64,000 nucleotides of DNA, taken from positions 372,001 through 436,000 of the forward strand of contig NZ_JASISU010000004.1 in assembly GCF_030063285.1 (NCBI RefSeq), written 5' to 3'. The stretch's first letter is position 1. Every line of letters starts with the position of its first letter. Position numbers and translations under genes: made by a program. This stretch comes from Pseudarthrobacter sp. PS3-L1 (GTDB lineage Bacteria > Actinomycetota > Actinomycetes > Actinomycetales > Micrococcaceae). A model generated the notes under the pieces. The model saw nothing but the letters and a program-made list of their open reading frames with translations. It did no database searches and was not told where the DNA came from. Below, piece after piece: positions 45,026 to 53,869 of the stretch.

Positions 45026-46368
45026 ACATTCCCGTTGTCACCCTCGGGCAGCCTCGGGGAGACTTGGTCGGTGGGTTGGAGCGGCTACACGGGCCCATCA
45101 CAGTGGTGCGCCGATGCTCAGAACTGACGGAGCTAATTGCCGCGTGCCAGAGCGGACTTGCGCGGGCGGCTGTGATTGCTGACGGCACAAACGACTTGAC
45201 TGCTTCCCTGGCAGAACGACTGTTTGCGTCTGGTGCCGCTGTCGTTGCCCTCACTGATGATGGCGCGGAAGCGGAACGACTGGAATCCTTCGGTGTTGTT
45301 GTCGTCGGAATGACCCTTGAATCCGCAGCTCTCGCGGAATGTATTTTTGACGCAGTTGCCACATTCCGATTGCACTACAAGACGTCGTGGAGCGGTAGCG
45401 GACTTTCGCACACATCAGTTTTCCCATCGGCTCAAGAAGCCAGGGCTAGCGAGGGACCCCCTCAGGGCATGGATGGTGCTAGCTCTGGCCTGGCTGATGG
45501 AGGCTCTCCGGCGTGCGAGGTTATAGCTGTTTGGGGTCCGACAGGAGCACCCGGTAGGACCTTACTCGCAGTAAATCTAGCCAGTGAGCTTGCTTCGACG
45601 GGTCAAAAAGTTTTGCTGATCGACTCGGATACCTACGGTGCGAGCGTGGCGGCAGTCCTTGGATTGACGGACGAATCGGCGGGTATTGCGCAGGCTTGTC
45701 GTCTTGCCGACCAGGGATTATTTGATGCTTCAGCACTCCAAAAGACATGTGTCGATATCGGCCTCGGTCCGGGGACCTTGAGCGTACTGACAGGAATCAC
45801 CAGGCCCGATCGCTGGCCTGAGCTCCGCCCAGTAGCCCTTGGGATCATTGTTGGCTGTGCTCGGCAGGAATTTGATGCACTTGTGGTTGACGCTGGGTTC
45901 TGCCTGGAAACTGACGAGGAGCTGAGCTTTGACTCTGCAGCCCCTCGGCGGAATGCCGCTACTCTGCGGATCCTGGAGTTGGCCGATACCATTTTTGCCG
46001 TGGGTGGAGCAGATCCCCTGGGCGTTCCCCGTCTAGTCCGCGGGTTAAGCGAGCTCAGGGCTAGGCTGCCCGGTGCAAAGATACAGGTAGTCCTCAATCG
46101 GGTTCGGGTGTCAGTCGTGGGGCGTGACCCAAAACGTCAGATTCAAGACGCTTGGCTGCGCTATGGGCCGCAGGATCGGATAGCCGCTTTCCTTCCATCT
46201 GATACCCAGGCCACTGACGATGCACTCAAAAGAGGCTCGCTGTTGCTAGAAATCGCCCCCAACTCCGAGCTTCGCCTTGCTATCCGCAACCTGGTTTGTG
46301 CACCTACCCAACAGAAGCGCAGAACGTCTGTCCTAAGTGCCACAGCGCATGTCTGGAGGAACACATAG
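45022..46368 (+). CDS. CpaE-like ParA/MinD-family ATPase
   Basis: A 448-aa protein. The N-terminal ~130 residues resemble a pseudo-receiver domain. After a linker, a MinD/ParA-type ATPase domain begins with a variant P-loop (GPTGAPGRTLLAVNLA, Arg replacing the usual Lys) and VLLIDSDTYGASVAAVLGL. This is typical of CpaE-like proteins that position pilus or secretion machinery. GTG start, translationally coupled to the CpaB-like gene. With no pilus genes nearby, its cellular role here is open. Confidence 0.78.
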   Translation: MNIPVVTLGQPRGDLVGGLERLHGPITVVRRCSELTELIAACQSGLARAAVIADGTNDLTASLAERLFASGAAVVALTDDGAEAERLESFGVVVVGMTLESAALAECIFDAVATFRLHYKTSWSGSGLSHTSVFPSAQEARASEGPPQGMDGASSGLADGGSPACEVIAVWGPTGAPGRTLLAVNLASELASTGQKVLLIDSDTYGASVAAVLGLTDESAGIAQACRLADQGLFDASALQKTCVDIGLGPGTLSVLTGITRPDRWPELRPVALGIIVGCARQEFDALVVDAGFCLETDEELSFDSAAPRRNAATLRILELADTIFAVGGADPLGVPRLVRGLSELRARLPGAKIQVVLNRVRVSVVGRDPKRQIQDAWLRYGPQDRIAAFLPSDTQATDDALKRGSLLLEIAPNSELRLAIRNLVCAPTQQKRRTSVLSATAHVWRNT

Positions 46369-46423
46369 GCTCAATGCAAAGGCTGCAACGAAGCAGCATC
46401 TACTCGTATGGAGGCGTTTGTTG

Positions 46424-49400
46424 ATGTCGTCTGGGTCCAATGTGGAGGATCAGTTCGCAACTCGTGGAGGCCAGGATGAATTCCTCCGCGATTACTATCA
46501 GCATCTTCCCGAGGACGACCTCGCGGCCTATGCCCAGGATCTTCTCGCGAAGCGTGCCATCCGGCATCGGGGTGTCGCCACGCCCCGCCAGCCCGGCCAA
46601 GCGAATATGGAGATCTTCGACGAAGGCAACAGAAGCGTTGTGTACATCGTCACAGACGACATGCCCTTCCTTGTGGACTCTGTCAACGCAGAGCTCGTGC
46701 GGCAGCGGCAAGCAATCCACCTCGTTCTCCACCCACTTTTTGTTGTCACCCGCAGCCGTGATGACGGTCGACTTATCGCGACGGACAAAGTCCCGGCGCA
46801 TGTTGGGACATCGAGCGGTGATACGGCTGCAATGCCGAGCCTCTCGCATCTCATTGCCCAAGGTGACAACGCCTCCCACATGGAGTCGTGGATCGCAGTG
46901 GAAATCGAGCAGACCGACGCCGCCGCGAAGGCGGATCTAGAGGTCGGTCTCCGGCGTGTTCTTGCAGATGTTCGGGCAGCAGTGGAGGACTGGCCGCGAA
47001 TGCGGCGCACAGCGCTGTCCATTGCAAAAGATCTGGCCGATATGGCTGGTTCTGGCCAGATCGAAGGAATCCGACAGGCGCAAGATTTGCTGTTGTGGTT
47101 GGACAAGGGGAACTTCACCTTCTTGGGTTATCGGGAGTATGACCTGGTAAGTGTCGACGGGGAGGATGTACTGAGCCTCAAGGAGGACAGTGGACTGGGC
47201 CTCCTGCGTTCCCATCCGGGCACTCGACCAATTCAGCACCTCACCGCCGCAGGACGGGAACTTGCCCGGGAAAAGCGCGCGCTGGTCATTACAAAGGCAA
47301 ATTCCAGGTCGACAGTTCACCGTTCTGCCTACCTTGACTACATTGGCATCAAGAGCTTCGACACGGCAGGCAACGTCACGGGGGAGCGACGCTTCATTGG
47401 TTTGTTTGCCACAACTGCCTATGCGGGATCTGTCCTTGACGTACCGATCGTGCGTGACAAGGTTCAGGCCGTCCTAGGAATGGCGGGATTTCCACCAGAC
47501 TCGCACTCGGGAAAAGATCTGCTGGGTATCTTGGAGACCTATCCCCGAGATGAACTTTTCCAGATTGAGGTGGCAGACCTTTCAGCGACGGCCACGGGTA
47601 TCCAGCGTCTTCAGGAACGCCGCAGAACCAGACTCTTCCTTCGTCCAGATGTCTACGGCCGGTTTATGACTGCCCTGGTGTACTTGCCTAGGGACCGCTA
47701 CACCACCAACGTCAGGCTCAGGATAGAACAGGAACTTCGTTCTACTTTCGACGCCGTCTCCATTGACTACGAGGCACGCATGACCGAGTCAGCACTGGCT
47801 CGGCTTTTCTTCCGGATCAGGCTGCCCCGTAACGCTGACGTCAGCGAGATCAGTGCTGATGCTCTTGAGGCTCGACTGGTGCGCGCCGCTCGATCCTGGA
47901 GCGAAGGTATCTCCCAAGTCCTTCGTGACCGCGGAGAAGATGCGCAGGCAAACCTGTTGGCCGCCAACTGGGCTGAGGCTTTCCCTGCTTCATACCGGGT
48001 GGACTATGAGGTTGAGGCTGCCCTTGAAGACATTGAGCGTTTTGAAAGGTATTCAGAACAGTCACCGCAGGGCTCCGACGTGGATGGCGAAAGGCCTGGT
48101 GTCCACGTGTATATGCCAGACGGTGCTGGAGCCACGTTGGAGGAAGACGCCCGGGTGAAGCTCTACATGCGTTCGCCGCGAAGCCTCAGCCAAATTCTGC
48201 CGTATTTCCATCACCTCGGTCTTGAGGTGCTTGACGAGCGGCCGTTCGAAATCGAGACTGCAGATCACCGTGATTTTTTCCTCTACGACCTGGGGCTGAA
48301 ATATCCAGCGGGTGTTGACCCGCTCCGAACCGGAACGTTACTGGCGGACTACTTCGGCGCGGCCGTGGCCGGGGACACTGAATCCGACAGCTTTGACAGG
48401 CTGGTTCTTCAGGAAGTCCTGCCGTGGCGGACCATCAGTGTCCTGCGTGCGTACGCAAAATATATGCGCCAGATGGGTAATACGAACTCTTTTGAATTCA
48501 TTGCCGACACCTTGCTTGCCAATCCGGATGTGACGCAGGGTTTGGTGGAACTCTTCTCGATTCGCTTCGACCCGGACGGACCGTCGGCCAAGGGAGGCGT
48601 GCGCAGCGAGCGCGAAGATGATGTGCGAACCTCCCTTGATGCTGCAATCGAAAATGTGGCCACGCTTGATGCCGATCGTGTTCTTCGGACGTTCGTCAAC
48701 CTCATGGACGCTACCCTCAGGACTAACTTTTTCCAGGGGAGGCCATATCTCAGCTTCAAGCTGGACCCGGCGTCCATTGATGGATTGCCGTTCCCTCGGC
48801 CAGTCTATGAAATTTGGGTCTATTCGCCGCGTGTAGAAGGTGTCCATCTCCGGTTTGGCAAGGTCGCCCGTGGCGGTCTGCGCTGGTCGGACCGACGTGA
48901 GGATTTCCGGACCGAAGTCCTCGGTTTGGTGAAAGCCCAGACGGTCAAGAATGCCGTAATTGTCCCGACAGGAGCGAAGGGCGGATTTTTCGCAAAGCAA
49001 CTGCCCAATGCGGCCGTTGACAGGGCTGCGTGGATGGCGGAAGGCGTCGAGAGCTACAAGACGTTTATCCGGGGACTCCTTGACCTAACAGACAACCTTG
49101 TCACGGGCCCGGAGGGTGAAGTGCTGGTGCCGCCCGCTCGCGTGGTCAGGCATGACGATGATGATTCTTATCTGGTTGTTGCCGCGGACAAGGGTACAGC
49201 CACCTTCTCTGACATCGCCAATGGGCTTGCGGCTGAGTACGACTTCTGGCTTGGGGACGCGTTCGCCTCTGGTGGCTCGGTGGGCTACGACCATAAAGCT
49301 ATGGGAATCACGGCCCGCGGTGCATGGGAATCTGTGAAGCGTCATTTCAGCGAACTCGATCTTGATACGCAGACAGAGCCCTTCACTGTGGTGGGCGTCG

Positions 49401-51286
49401 GAGACATGTCCGGTGACGTCTTTGGCAACGGAATGCTGCTGTCTCGGCATATCCGGCTCTTGGCTGCTTTTGACCACCGCCACATATTCCTGGATCCCAC
49501 GCCCGACGAGAAAGGATCCTTCGCCGAACGCGAACGCCTGTACAACCTGCCGCGTTCCTCGTGGGACGACTACGATCGGAGCCTGATCAGCGCTGGCGGC
49601 GGGGTCTACCCACGACAGGCAAAATCGATCCCGATCTCGGCCGAGGTCGTCGAGTCCCTCGGGCTTGCAAAAGGAACAACGCGGCTGAGTCCTGCTGAAC
49701 TCCTGAAGGCAATACTTCTGGCACCTGCTGACCTCCTGTACAACGGCGGAATCGGAACATACGTCAAAGCAGCGTCCGAGACAAGCGCGGATGTGGGCGA
49801 CAAAGCCAACGACGCCATCAGGGTTGACGGCGGTGACCTTCGGGTCAAGGTCGTCGGTGAGGGTGGCAACCTTGGAATGACGCAGCGCGGTCGGATCGAA
49901 GCAGCACTGCAGGGCGTCATCCTCAACACTGACGCCATTGATAACTCTGCGGGCGTCGACTGTTCTGACCACGAGGTCAACATAAAGATCTTTGTCGACA
50001 GAATGGTGGCGGCAGGAAAACTCACGGCAGAGGAGCGCCCAGGCTTCCTCGCTTCCATGACTGATGAAGTCGGGAGGCTGGTGCTGCAAGACAACATCGA
50101 CCAGAACATCCTGCTTCTCAACGACAGAATGAAAGTTGCCGAGTGGAGTCCCAGCTACGAACGGCTCATGGACTGGCTTGAGAGATCGGCGGATCTCAAA
50201 CGTGATCTTGAGGCTCTGCCTAGCACCGACACCCTTCAGGGGCGCCTTGAACAGGGCCAGGGACTGACGGCTCCGGAGCTTTCCGTCCTTGCTGCCTACG
50301 CGAAAATTGAACTCGCCAACGCCCTGCGACAGAGTGACCTTCCAGATGACCCCTGGTTCCGACGTACACTGCGGGCCTACTTCCCCCAGCAACTGCGGGA
50401 ACGATTCGACGCCGAGCTGGATTCGCATCCCCTGCGCCGAGAAATCATAGCGACGGTTGTTGCAAACGACATGATCAACCTCGGTGGGATCACTTTCGCT
50501 TTCCGGACTATCGAGGAATCATCGGCCACTGAGGCTGCGGTTGCAAAAGCCTTTGTGGCCCTACGGGAAGTCTTCGATATCGATTCCATGGTGAACGAGC
50601 TTAATAGCTTGCCTGCCGCCTTCCCTACCGAGCACTGGAGTACAGTCCACCTGGATATCCGTCGTCTTCTGGACCGGGCCGTTCGCTGGCTCTTGGGCCA
50701 GGGAGGAACATCCGGAACCATAGAGGAGATCGTTGGCTACTTTAAGCCCATGGTTGACCCGATGCGTATGCGGCTTGTCGACTATCTCCAGGGTGGGGAC
50801 CTTGAACGTGTTGAGGTCGAACTCGAGAGGGCTGGTGCCTGGGAGCTTCCCCCGACCCTTGCACATCGTTGGGCTGAACTCTTTGAGAGCTACGTTCTCC
50901 TGGACGTGGCGAAAATCGCGCATCAGCGGAACGAACCTGTTGAGGAGATCGCCAGCGTCTACTACACGGTCTTCGACCGATTCCACGCAGACTCGTTGTT
51001 GGTCCGGATCAGTTCGCTGCCTCGACGTGATCGTTGGCAGGCATTGGCACGGGCAGCGCTCCGGGATGACTTGTATTCCACCGTTTTGGATATGACTGTT
51101 GCCGTGCTCGAAGCATCCACGAGTTCAGAGGAGCCGGCAGCTAGGCTCAGCACATGGGAAGAGCTGAATGCCGAACAATTGGGCCGTGCCAAGAGCATGT
51201 TTGATGAAGTGAATTCACTCGAGGCAGATGACATGGCGTCACTGTCGGTAGCATTAAGGCTCCTGAGGTCAATCGTTCGACGGTAG
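46424..51286 (+). CDS. NAD-specific glutamate dehydrogenase, large (180-kDa) type
   Basis: A 1,620-aa enzyme of the L-180 GDH class, which oxidises glutamate to 2-oxoglutarate with NAD. An N-terminal regulatory half with ACT-like modules (about residues 1-650) is followed by the catalytic domain with ARGGLRWSDRREDFRTEVLG, IVPTGAKGGF and the Rossmann segment (KVVGEGGNLGMTQRGRIE). The C-terminal helical region ends at 1620. ATG at 46424 with GGAGG upstream is preferred over the frame beginning at 46337 inside the previous gene. It links amino-acid breakdown to the TCA cycle. Confidence 0.95.
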   Translation: MSSGSNVEDQFATRGGQDEFLRDYYQHLPEDDLAAYAQDLLAKRAIRHRGVATPRQPGQANMEIFDEGNRSVVYIVTDDMPFLVDSVNAELVRQRQAIHLVLHPLFVVTRSRDDGRLIATDKVPAHVGTSSGDTAAMPSLSHLIAQGDNASHMESWIAVEIEQTDAAAKADLEVGLRRVLADVRAAVEDWPRMRRTALSIAKDLADMAGSGQIEGIRQAQDLLLWLDKGNFTFLGYREYDLVSVDGEDVLSLKEDSGLGLLRSHPGTRPIQHLTAAGRELAREKRALVITKANSRSTVHRSAYLDYIGIKSFDTAGNVTGERRFIGLFATTAYAGSVLDVPIVRDKVQAVLGMAGFPPDSHSGKDLLGILETYPRDELFQIEVADLSATATGIQRLQERRRTRLFLRPDVYGRFMTALVYLPRDRYTTNVRLRIEQELRSTFDAVSIDYEARMTESALARLFFRIRLPRNADVSEISADALEARLVRAARSWSEGISQVLRDRGEDAQANLLAANWAEAFPASYRVDYEVEAALEDIERFERYSEQSPQGSDVDGERPGVHVYMPDGAGATLEEDARVKLYMRSPRSLSQILPYFHHLGLEVLDERPFEIETADHRDFFLYDLGLKYPAGVDPLRTGTLLADYFGAAVAGDTESDSFDRLVLQEVLPWRTISVLRAYAKYMRQMGNTNSFEFIADTLLANPDVTQGLVELFSIRFDPDGPSAKGGVRSEREDDVRTSLDAAIENVATLDADRVLRTFVNLMDATLRTNFFQGRPYLSFKLDPASIDGLPFPRPVYEIWVYSPRVEGVHLRFGKVARGGLRWSDRREDFRTEVLGLVKAQTVKNAVIVPTGAKGGFFAKQLPNAAVDRAAWMAEGVESYKTFIRGLLDLTDNLVTGPEGEVLVPPARVVRHDDDDSYLVVAADKGTATFSDIANGLAAEYDFWLGDAFASGGSVGYDHKAMGITARGAWESVKRHFSELDLDTQTEPFTVVGVGDMSGDVFGNGMLLSRHIRLLAAFDHRHIFLDPTPDEKGSFAERERLYNLPRSSWDDYDRSLISAGGGVYPRQAKSIPISAEVVESLGLAKGTTRLSPAELLKAILLAPADLLYNGGIGTYVKAASETSADVGDKANDAIRVDGGDLRVKVVGEGGNLGMTQRGRIEAALQGVILNTDAIDNSAGVDCSDHEVNIKIFVDRMVAAGKLTAEERPGFLASMTDEVGRLVLQDNIDQNILLLNDRMKVAEWSPSYERLMDWLERSADLKRDLEALPSTDTLQGRLEQGQGLTAPELSVLAAYAKIELANALRQSDLPDDPWFRRTLRAYFPQQLRERFDAELDSHPLRREIIATVVANDMINLGGITFAFRTIEESSATEAAVAKAFVALREVFDIDSMVNELNSLPAAFPTEHWSTVHLDIRRLLDRAVRWLLGQGGTSGTIEEIVGYFKPMVDPMRMRLVDYLQGGDLERVEVELERAGAWELPPTLAHRWAELFESYVLLDVAKIAHQRNEPVEEIASVYYTVFDRFHADSLLVRISSLPRRDRWQALARAALRDDLYSTVLDMTVAVLEASTSSEEPAARLSTWEELNAEQLGRAKSMFDEVNSLEADDMASLSVALRLLRSIVRR

Positions 51287-51310
51287 CAAGCCGTCACAGC
51301 TGGAGGTGCA

Positions 51311-52780
51311 GTGGCAATCTTTACGGATCCAATCAGGGAACACGCTGATTTTGGGCCGGGGGATGCGGAATGGCTGCACCTCCTGGTGGGGGACTGGCAG
51401 ATGGTGGCAGACCTTGCGTTTGCAGACCTGGCCCTCTGGTTTCCGCACCCGGAACATGGCTACGTGGCGTTGGCCCATGTCAGGCCTTCTACAAGTCACA
51501 CCGTTTTTCACGGTGACTTTGTTGGAGATCCCATTCGTCCTGAGCTGAAGCCGTTGGTTGACAGGGCCTGGGAGAGTCGAACCATTGAGCGTTCCAACGA
51601 GACCAACTGGAGCAGTGACACGGCCCTGCGCGTGGAAGCTGTTCCTATGGTGCGCAACGGAAGTACGCTGGCGGTTTTGACCACCCATATGGATCTATCC
51701 AGCTCCAGGATGCCATCGCGGCTTGAACTGACCTATCGCCAGTGTGCCTACGATCTCTTGCGGATGGGTACCCTAGGGTTGTGGCCTGACTTTGCCTCGC
51801 CAACAGGTTCGCGCCGGGGTGCGCCACGTGTCGGTGACGGTCTTATCAGGTTGGATGCCGAGGGGATCGTGCAGTATGCCAGCCCGAACGGTGTTTCCGC
51901 GTTTCGCCGACTTGGAGATGGCGAGTCTCTTGAGGGCAGGGCGCTGGCTGAGGTTACGGCAAGCTTGCTCAAGGACCGCAGGATGGTGGATGAGACTCTT
52001 CCCCTCGTTGTCACCGGCAGGATGCCGTGGAGAAGTGAAATAGAGTCCAGGGGTGTCAGCCTGTCGCTTCGCGCCATCCCCCTCAGGGATGAGCAGCAGC
52101 GTTTCGGTGCCCTGGTCCTGTGCCGGGATGTGTCGGAACTTCGGCGCCGTGAAATGGAATTGGTCAGCAAGGATGCCACGATCCGCGAGATTCACCACAG
52201 GGTCAAGAACAACCTCCAGACAGTTGCAGCCCTCCTGCGGATGCAGTCCCGGCGGATGGTGAGTGACGAAGCGAAGCAAGGCCTTGAGCAGGCAATGCGG
52301 AGAGTCGCAACTATCGCGCTAGTCCACGAAACGTTGTCGCAAGGGCTTACACAGAGTGTGGATTTCGACGATTTGATCGGGCGCCAATTCAGGCTCTCGG
52401 CAGAGGTTGCATCGCCTACACAGCAAGTTCGGACCCAGCGCTCAGGACTCTTTGGTGAGCTGCCCAGTGACTTCGCTACGCCGCTGGCGTTGGTCATCAA
52501 CGAACTGGTCACCAACGCTGTCGAACATGGACTGGCAGGGCGCGCTGGGACTGTCTGGCTCTTGGCCGATCGCTCAGAGGGCGAGGACGGTGAGGAGATG
52601 CTCACCGTGACGATCGAAGACGACGGAGTTGGGCTACCCAGCACTCCCCATAAGGAAGGTCTTGGGCTACAGATTGTCAGGACCCTGGTCACCAGCGAGC
52701 TGGGCGGCAGTATTGCCTGGAAGCCACGTGACGGTGGCGGGACTGCCGTTGAGATTCAGCTAAGCCTTACACCGCGCTGA
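51311..52780 (+). CDS. pdtaS: PdtaS-type cytoplasmic sensor histidine kinase
   Basis: A 489-aa soluble kinase with no membrane segment. The N-terminal GAF-like domain (about residues 1-140) is followed by a PAS domain (about 175-280) and a HisKA_2 domain with phospho-His295 in IHHRVKNNLQT. The HWE/PdtaS-type ATPase domain has VINELVTNAVEHG and GLGLQIVRTLV. GTG start with GGAGG. In mycobacteria PdtaS signals to PdtaR, an RNA-binding antiterminator, and lies next to whiB1, as here. Confidence 0.92.
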   Translation: MAIFTDPIREHADFGPGDAEWLHLLVGDWQMVADLAFADLALWFPHPEHGYVALAHVRPSTSHTVFHGDFVGDPIRPELKPLVDRAWESRTIERSNETNWSSDTALRVEAVPMVRNGSTLAVLTTHMDLSSSRMPSRLELTYRQCAYDLLRMGTLGLWPDFASPTGSRRGAPRVGDGLIRLDAEGIVQYASPNGVSAFRRLGDGESLEGRALAEVTASLLKDRRMVDETLPLVVTGRMPWRSEIESRGVSLSLRAIPLRDEQQRFGALVLCRDVSELRRREMELVSKDATIREIHHRVKNNLQTVAALLRMQSRRMVSDEAKQGLEQAMRRVATIALVHETLSQGLTQSVDFDDLIGRQFRLSAEVASPTQQVRTQRSGLFGELPSDFATPLALVINELVTNAVEHGLAGRAGTVWLLADRSEGEDGEEMLTVTIEDDGVGLPSTPHKEGLGLQIVRTLVTSELGGSIAWKPRDGGGTAVEIQLSLTPR

Positions 52781-52786
52781 TTCAGT

Positions 52787-52830
52787 TACAGAGAAGGGTC
52801 CGGACCACGTGGTCCGGACCCTTCTCTGTA
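52787..52830. terminator. 44-bp perfect palindrome between pdtaS and whiB
   Basis: Every base from 52787 to 52830 pairs with its partner around the centre 52808/52809, giving a 22-bp perfect stem with no spacer. It begins 6 bp after the pdtaS stop and lies 53 bp beyond the whiB stop. It is most likely a bidirectional terminator for two convergent genes. Confidence 0.85.
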
Positions 52831-52882
52831 TATCCAGGGATGTCATGTACCGCCGATGGGCGACAACCCCGTGACGCAAAAG

Positions 52883-53131
52883 TCAGGATGCGCGGCGGGC
52901 TCGCGCAGCGCGGCGCTTCAGGGCACGACGCTCATCTTCACTCATGCCGCCCCAAACTCCAGCGTCCTGGCCGGACTCCAATGCCCACTGCAGGCAGGTG
53001 TCCACGACCGGGCAGCGGCGGCAGACACTCTTCGCCTCTTCAATTTGGAGGAGGGCCGGGCCAGTATTTCCGACAGGGAAAAAGAGTTCGGGATCTTTTT
53101 CGAGGCAGGCCGCCTTGTTGCGCCAATCCAT
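52883..53131 (-). CDS. whiB1: WhiB1-like iron-sulfur transcription factor
   Basis: An 82-aa WhiB protein with the four cluster-binding cysteines in order: Cys in NKAACLEK, then CRRCPV and CLQWAL, which give the Cys-x2-Cys and Cys-x5-Cys pattern. It has the GVWGGMSEDERR turn and a basic tail (RRAARARRAS). WhiB1 holds a nitric-oxide-sensitive 4Fe-4S cluster and binds the primary sigma factor. ATG at 53131 (MDWRNKAAC) matches the family start better than TTG at 53149. A CRP-type site lies just upstream. Confidence 0.93.
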   Translation of the reverse strand: MDWRNKAACLEKDPELFFPVGNTGPALLQIEEAKSVCRRCPVVDTCLQWALESGQDAGVWGGMSEDERRALKRRAARARRAS

Positions 53132-53166
53132 GCTGATCAGTTGCTCCAATTCTGGGAATCACTACT

Positions 53167-53182
53167 TGTGAAAATATTCACT
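53167..53182 (-). promoter_or_regulatory. CRP-type operator upstream of whiB
   Basis: TGTGA-N6-TCACT matches the CRP/GlxR consensus TGTGA-N6-TCACA at nine of ten specified positions. It ends 36 bp before the whiB start codon. Mycobacterial whiB1 is a known CRP target, which supports a real site. Confidence 0.65.
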
Positions 53183-53361
53183 AGCAGCTACATAGGAAAA
53201 GGGCCCTGTGGGCCCCCTTGGTCATCTGAATTAAGCCTGTCATGTTAACGGTGCGTAAACAAGGGGTTCTCATGACGCAATGACCGATGGGCGTGAGCGA
53301 TATGTCACACTGTTCTGCCGTCCCCACGCGACCTTTCGACTATGTCGGGTATGGTGCCAGT

Positions 53362-53847
53362 GTGTCAAGACCTCATTCCGGCCCCCCAGAACCATTCCCG
53401 CCAACTGGCAGCAGCCGAACGGGTGATAGCGGTGCGGCTGGGCCCGCCCCGCGCCGCCCGCGCGCCGTTGCCCTCATTGCGGCAATCACAGCTGTTGAGG
53501 CAACTGCTCTCCTCGCGGCCGCTGCTTGGTACGGCATAGAGCTCCTCTCAGGTGCACCGGTAACGTCGCTGGGTGGCGCAGTTTTTACGCTCGGTTTGCT
53601 GTTGGCATTTTCCGCATGGCTGTATGCCGTCAGCTTGTACTTGTTTCGAGGCTACCGATGGACGCGAGCGGCGGCTCTGGTGGCACAAATCTTGGTGCTG
53701 ACTATTGGGTTTCCCACCATGACCGGAGGCTATGTTGCCTTGGGATTGGTCATGGTCATTCCTGCAGCGGCCGCAATCGTCCTTCTTTTCGACAAGCGAG
53801 TCATCGCCTTCGCTTCTAAGACCGGCGGAGCGCCACCTGTGCTCTGA
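53362..53847 (+). CDS. Small membrane protein of unknown function
   Basis: About 161 aa from GTG at 53362. After a Pro/Ser-rich cytoplasmic start there are about four hydrophobic segments: near residues 36-58 (VALIAAITAVEATALLAAAA), 68-92, 100-120 and 122-142. TATGGT lies six bases before the GTG, which suggests a leaderless transcript; the frame is open to 53287. I recognise no family. It is convergent with the FHA/FtsK gene, 22 bp away. Confidence 0.65.
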   Translation: MSRPHSGPPEPFPPTGSSRTGDSGAAGPAPRRPRAVALIAAITAVEATALLAAAAWYGIELLSGAPVTSLGGAVFTLGLLLAFSAWLYAVSLYLFRGYRWTRAAALVAQILVLTIGFPTMTGGYVALGLVMVIPAAAAIVLLFDKRVIAFASKTGGAPPVL

Positions 53848-53869
53848 TTGCTGCGCTGCCGATCGGGCC

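Noticed and set aside
53198-53222. GC-rich inverted repeat around AAGGGCCC upstream of whiB
   Set aside because: The pairing is short and bulged, and no neighbouring gene ends there, so no role could be assigned.
53293-53308. GTGA...TCAC dyad resembling a second CRP site upstream of whiB
   Set aside because: The half-sites are 8 bp apart, not the 6 bp needed for a CRP-type operator.
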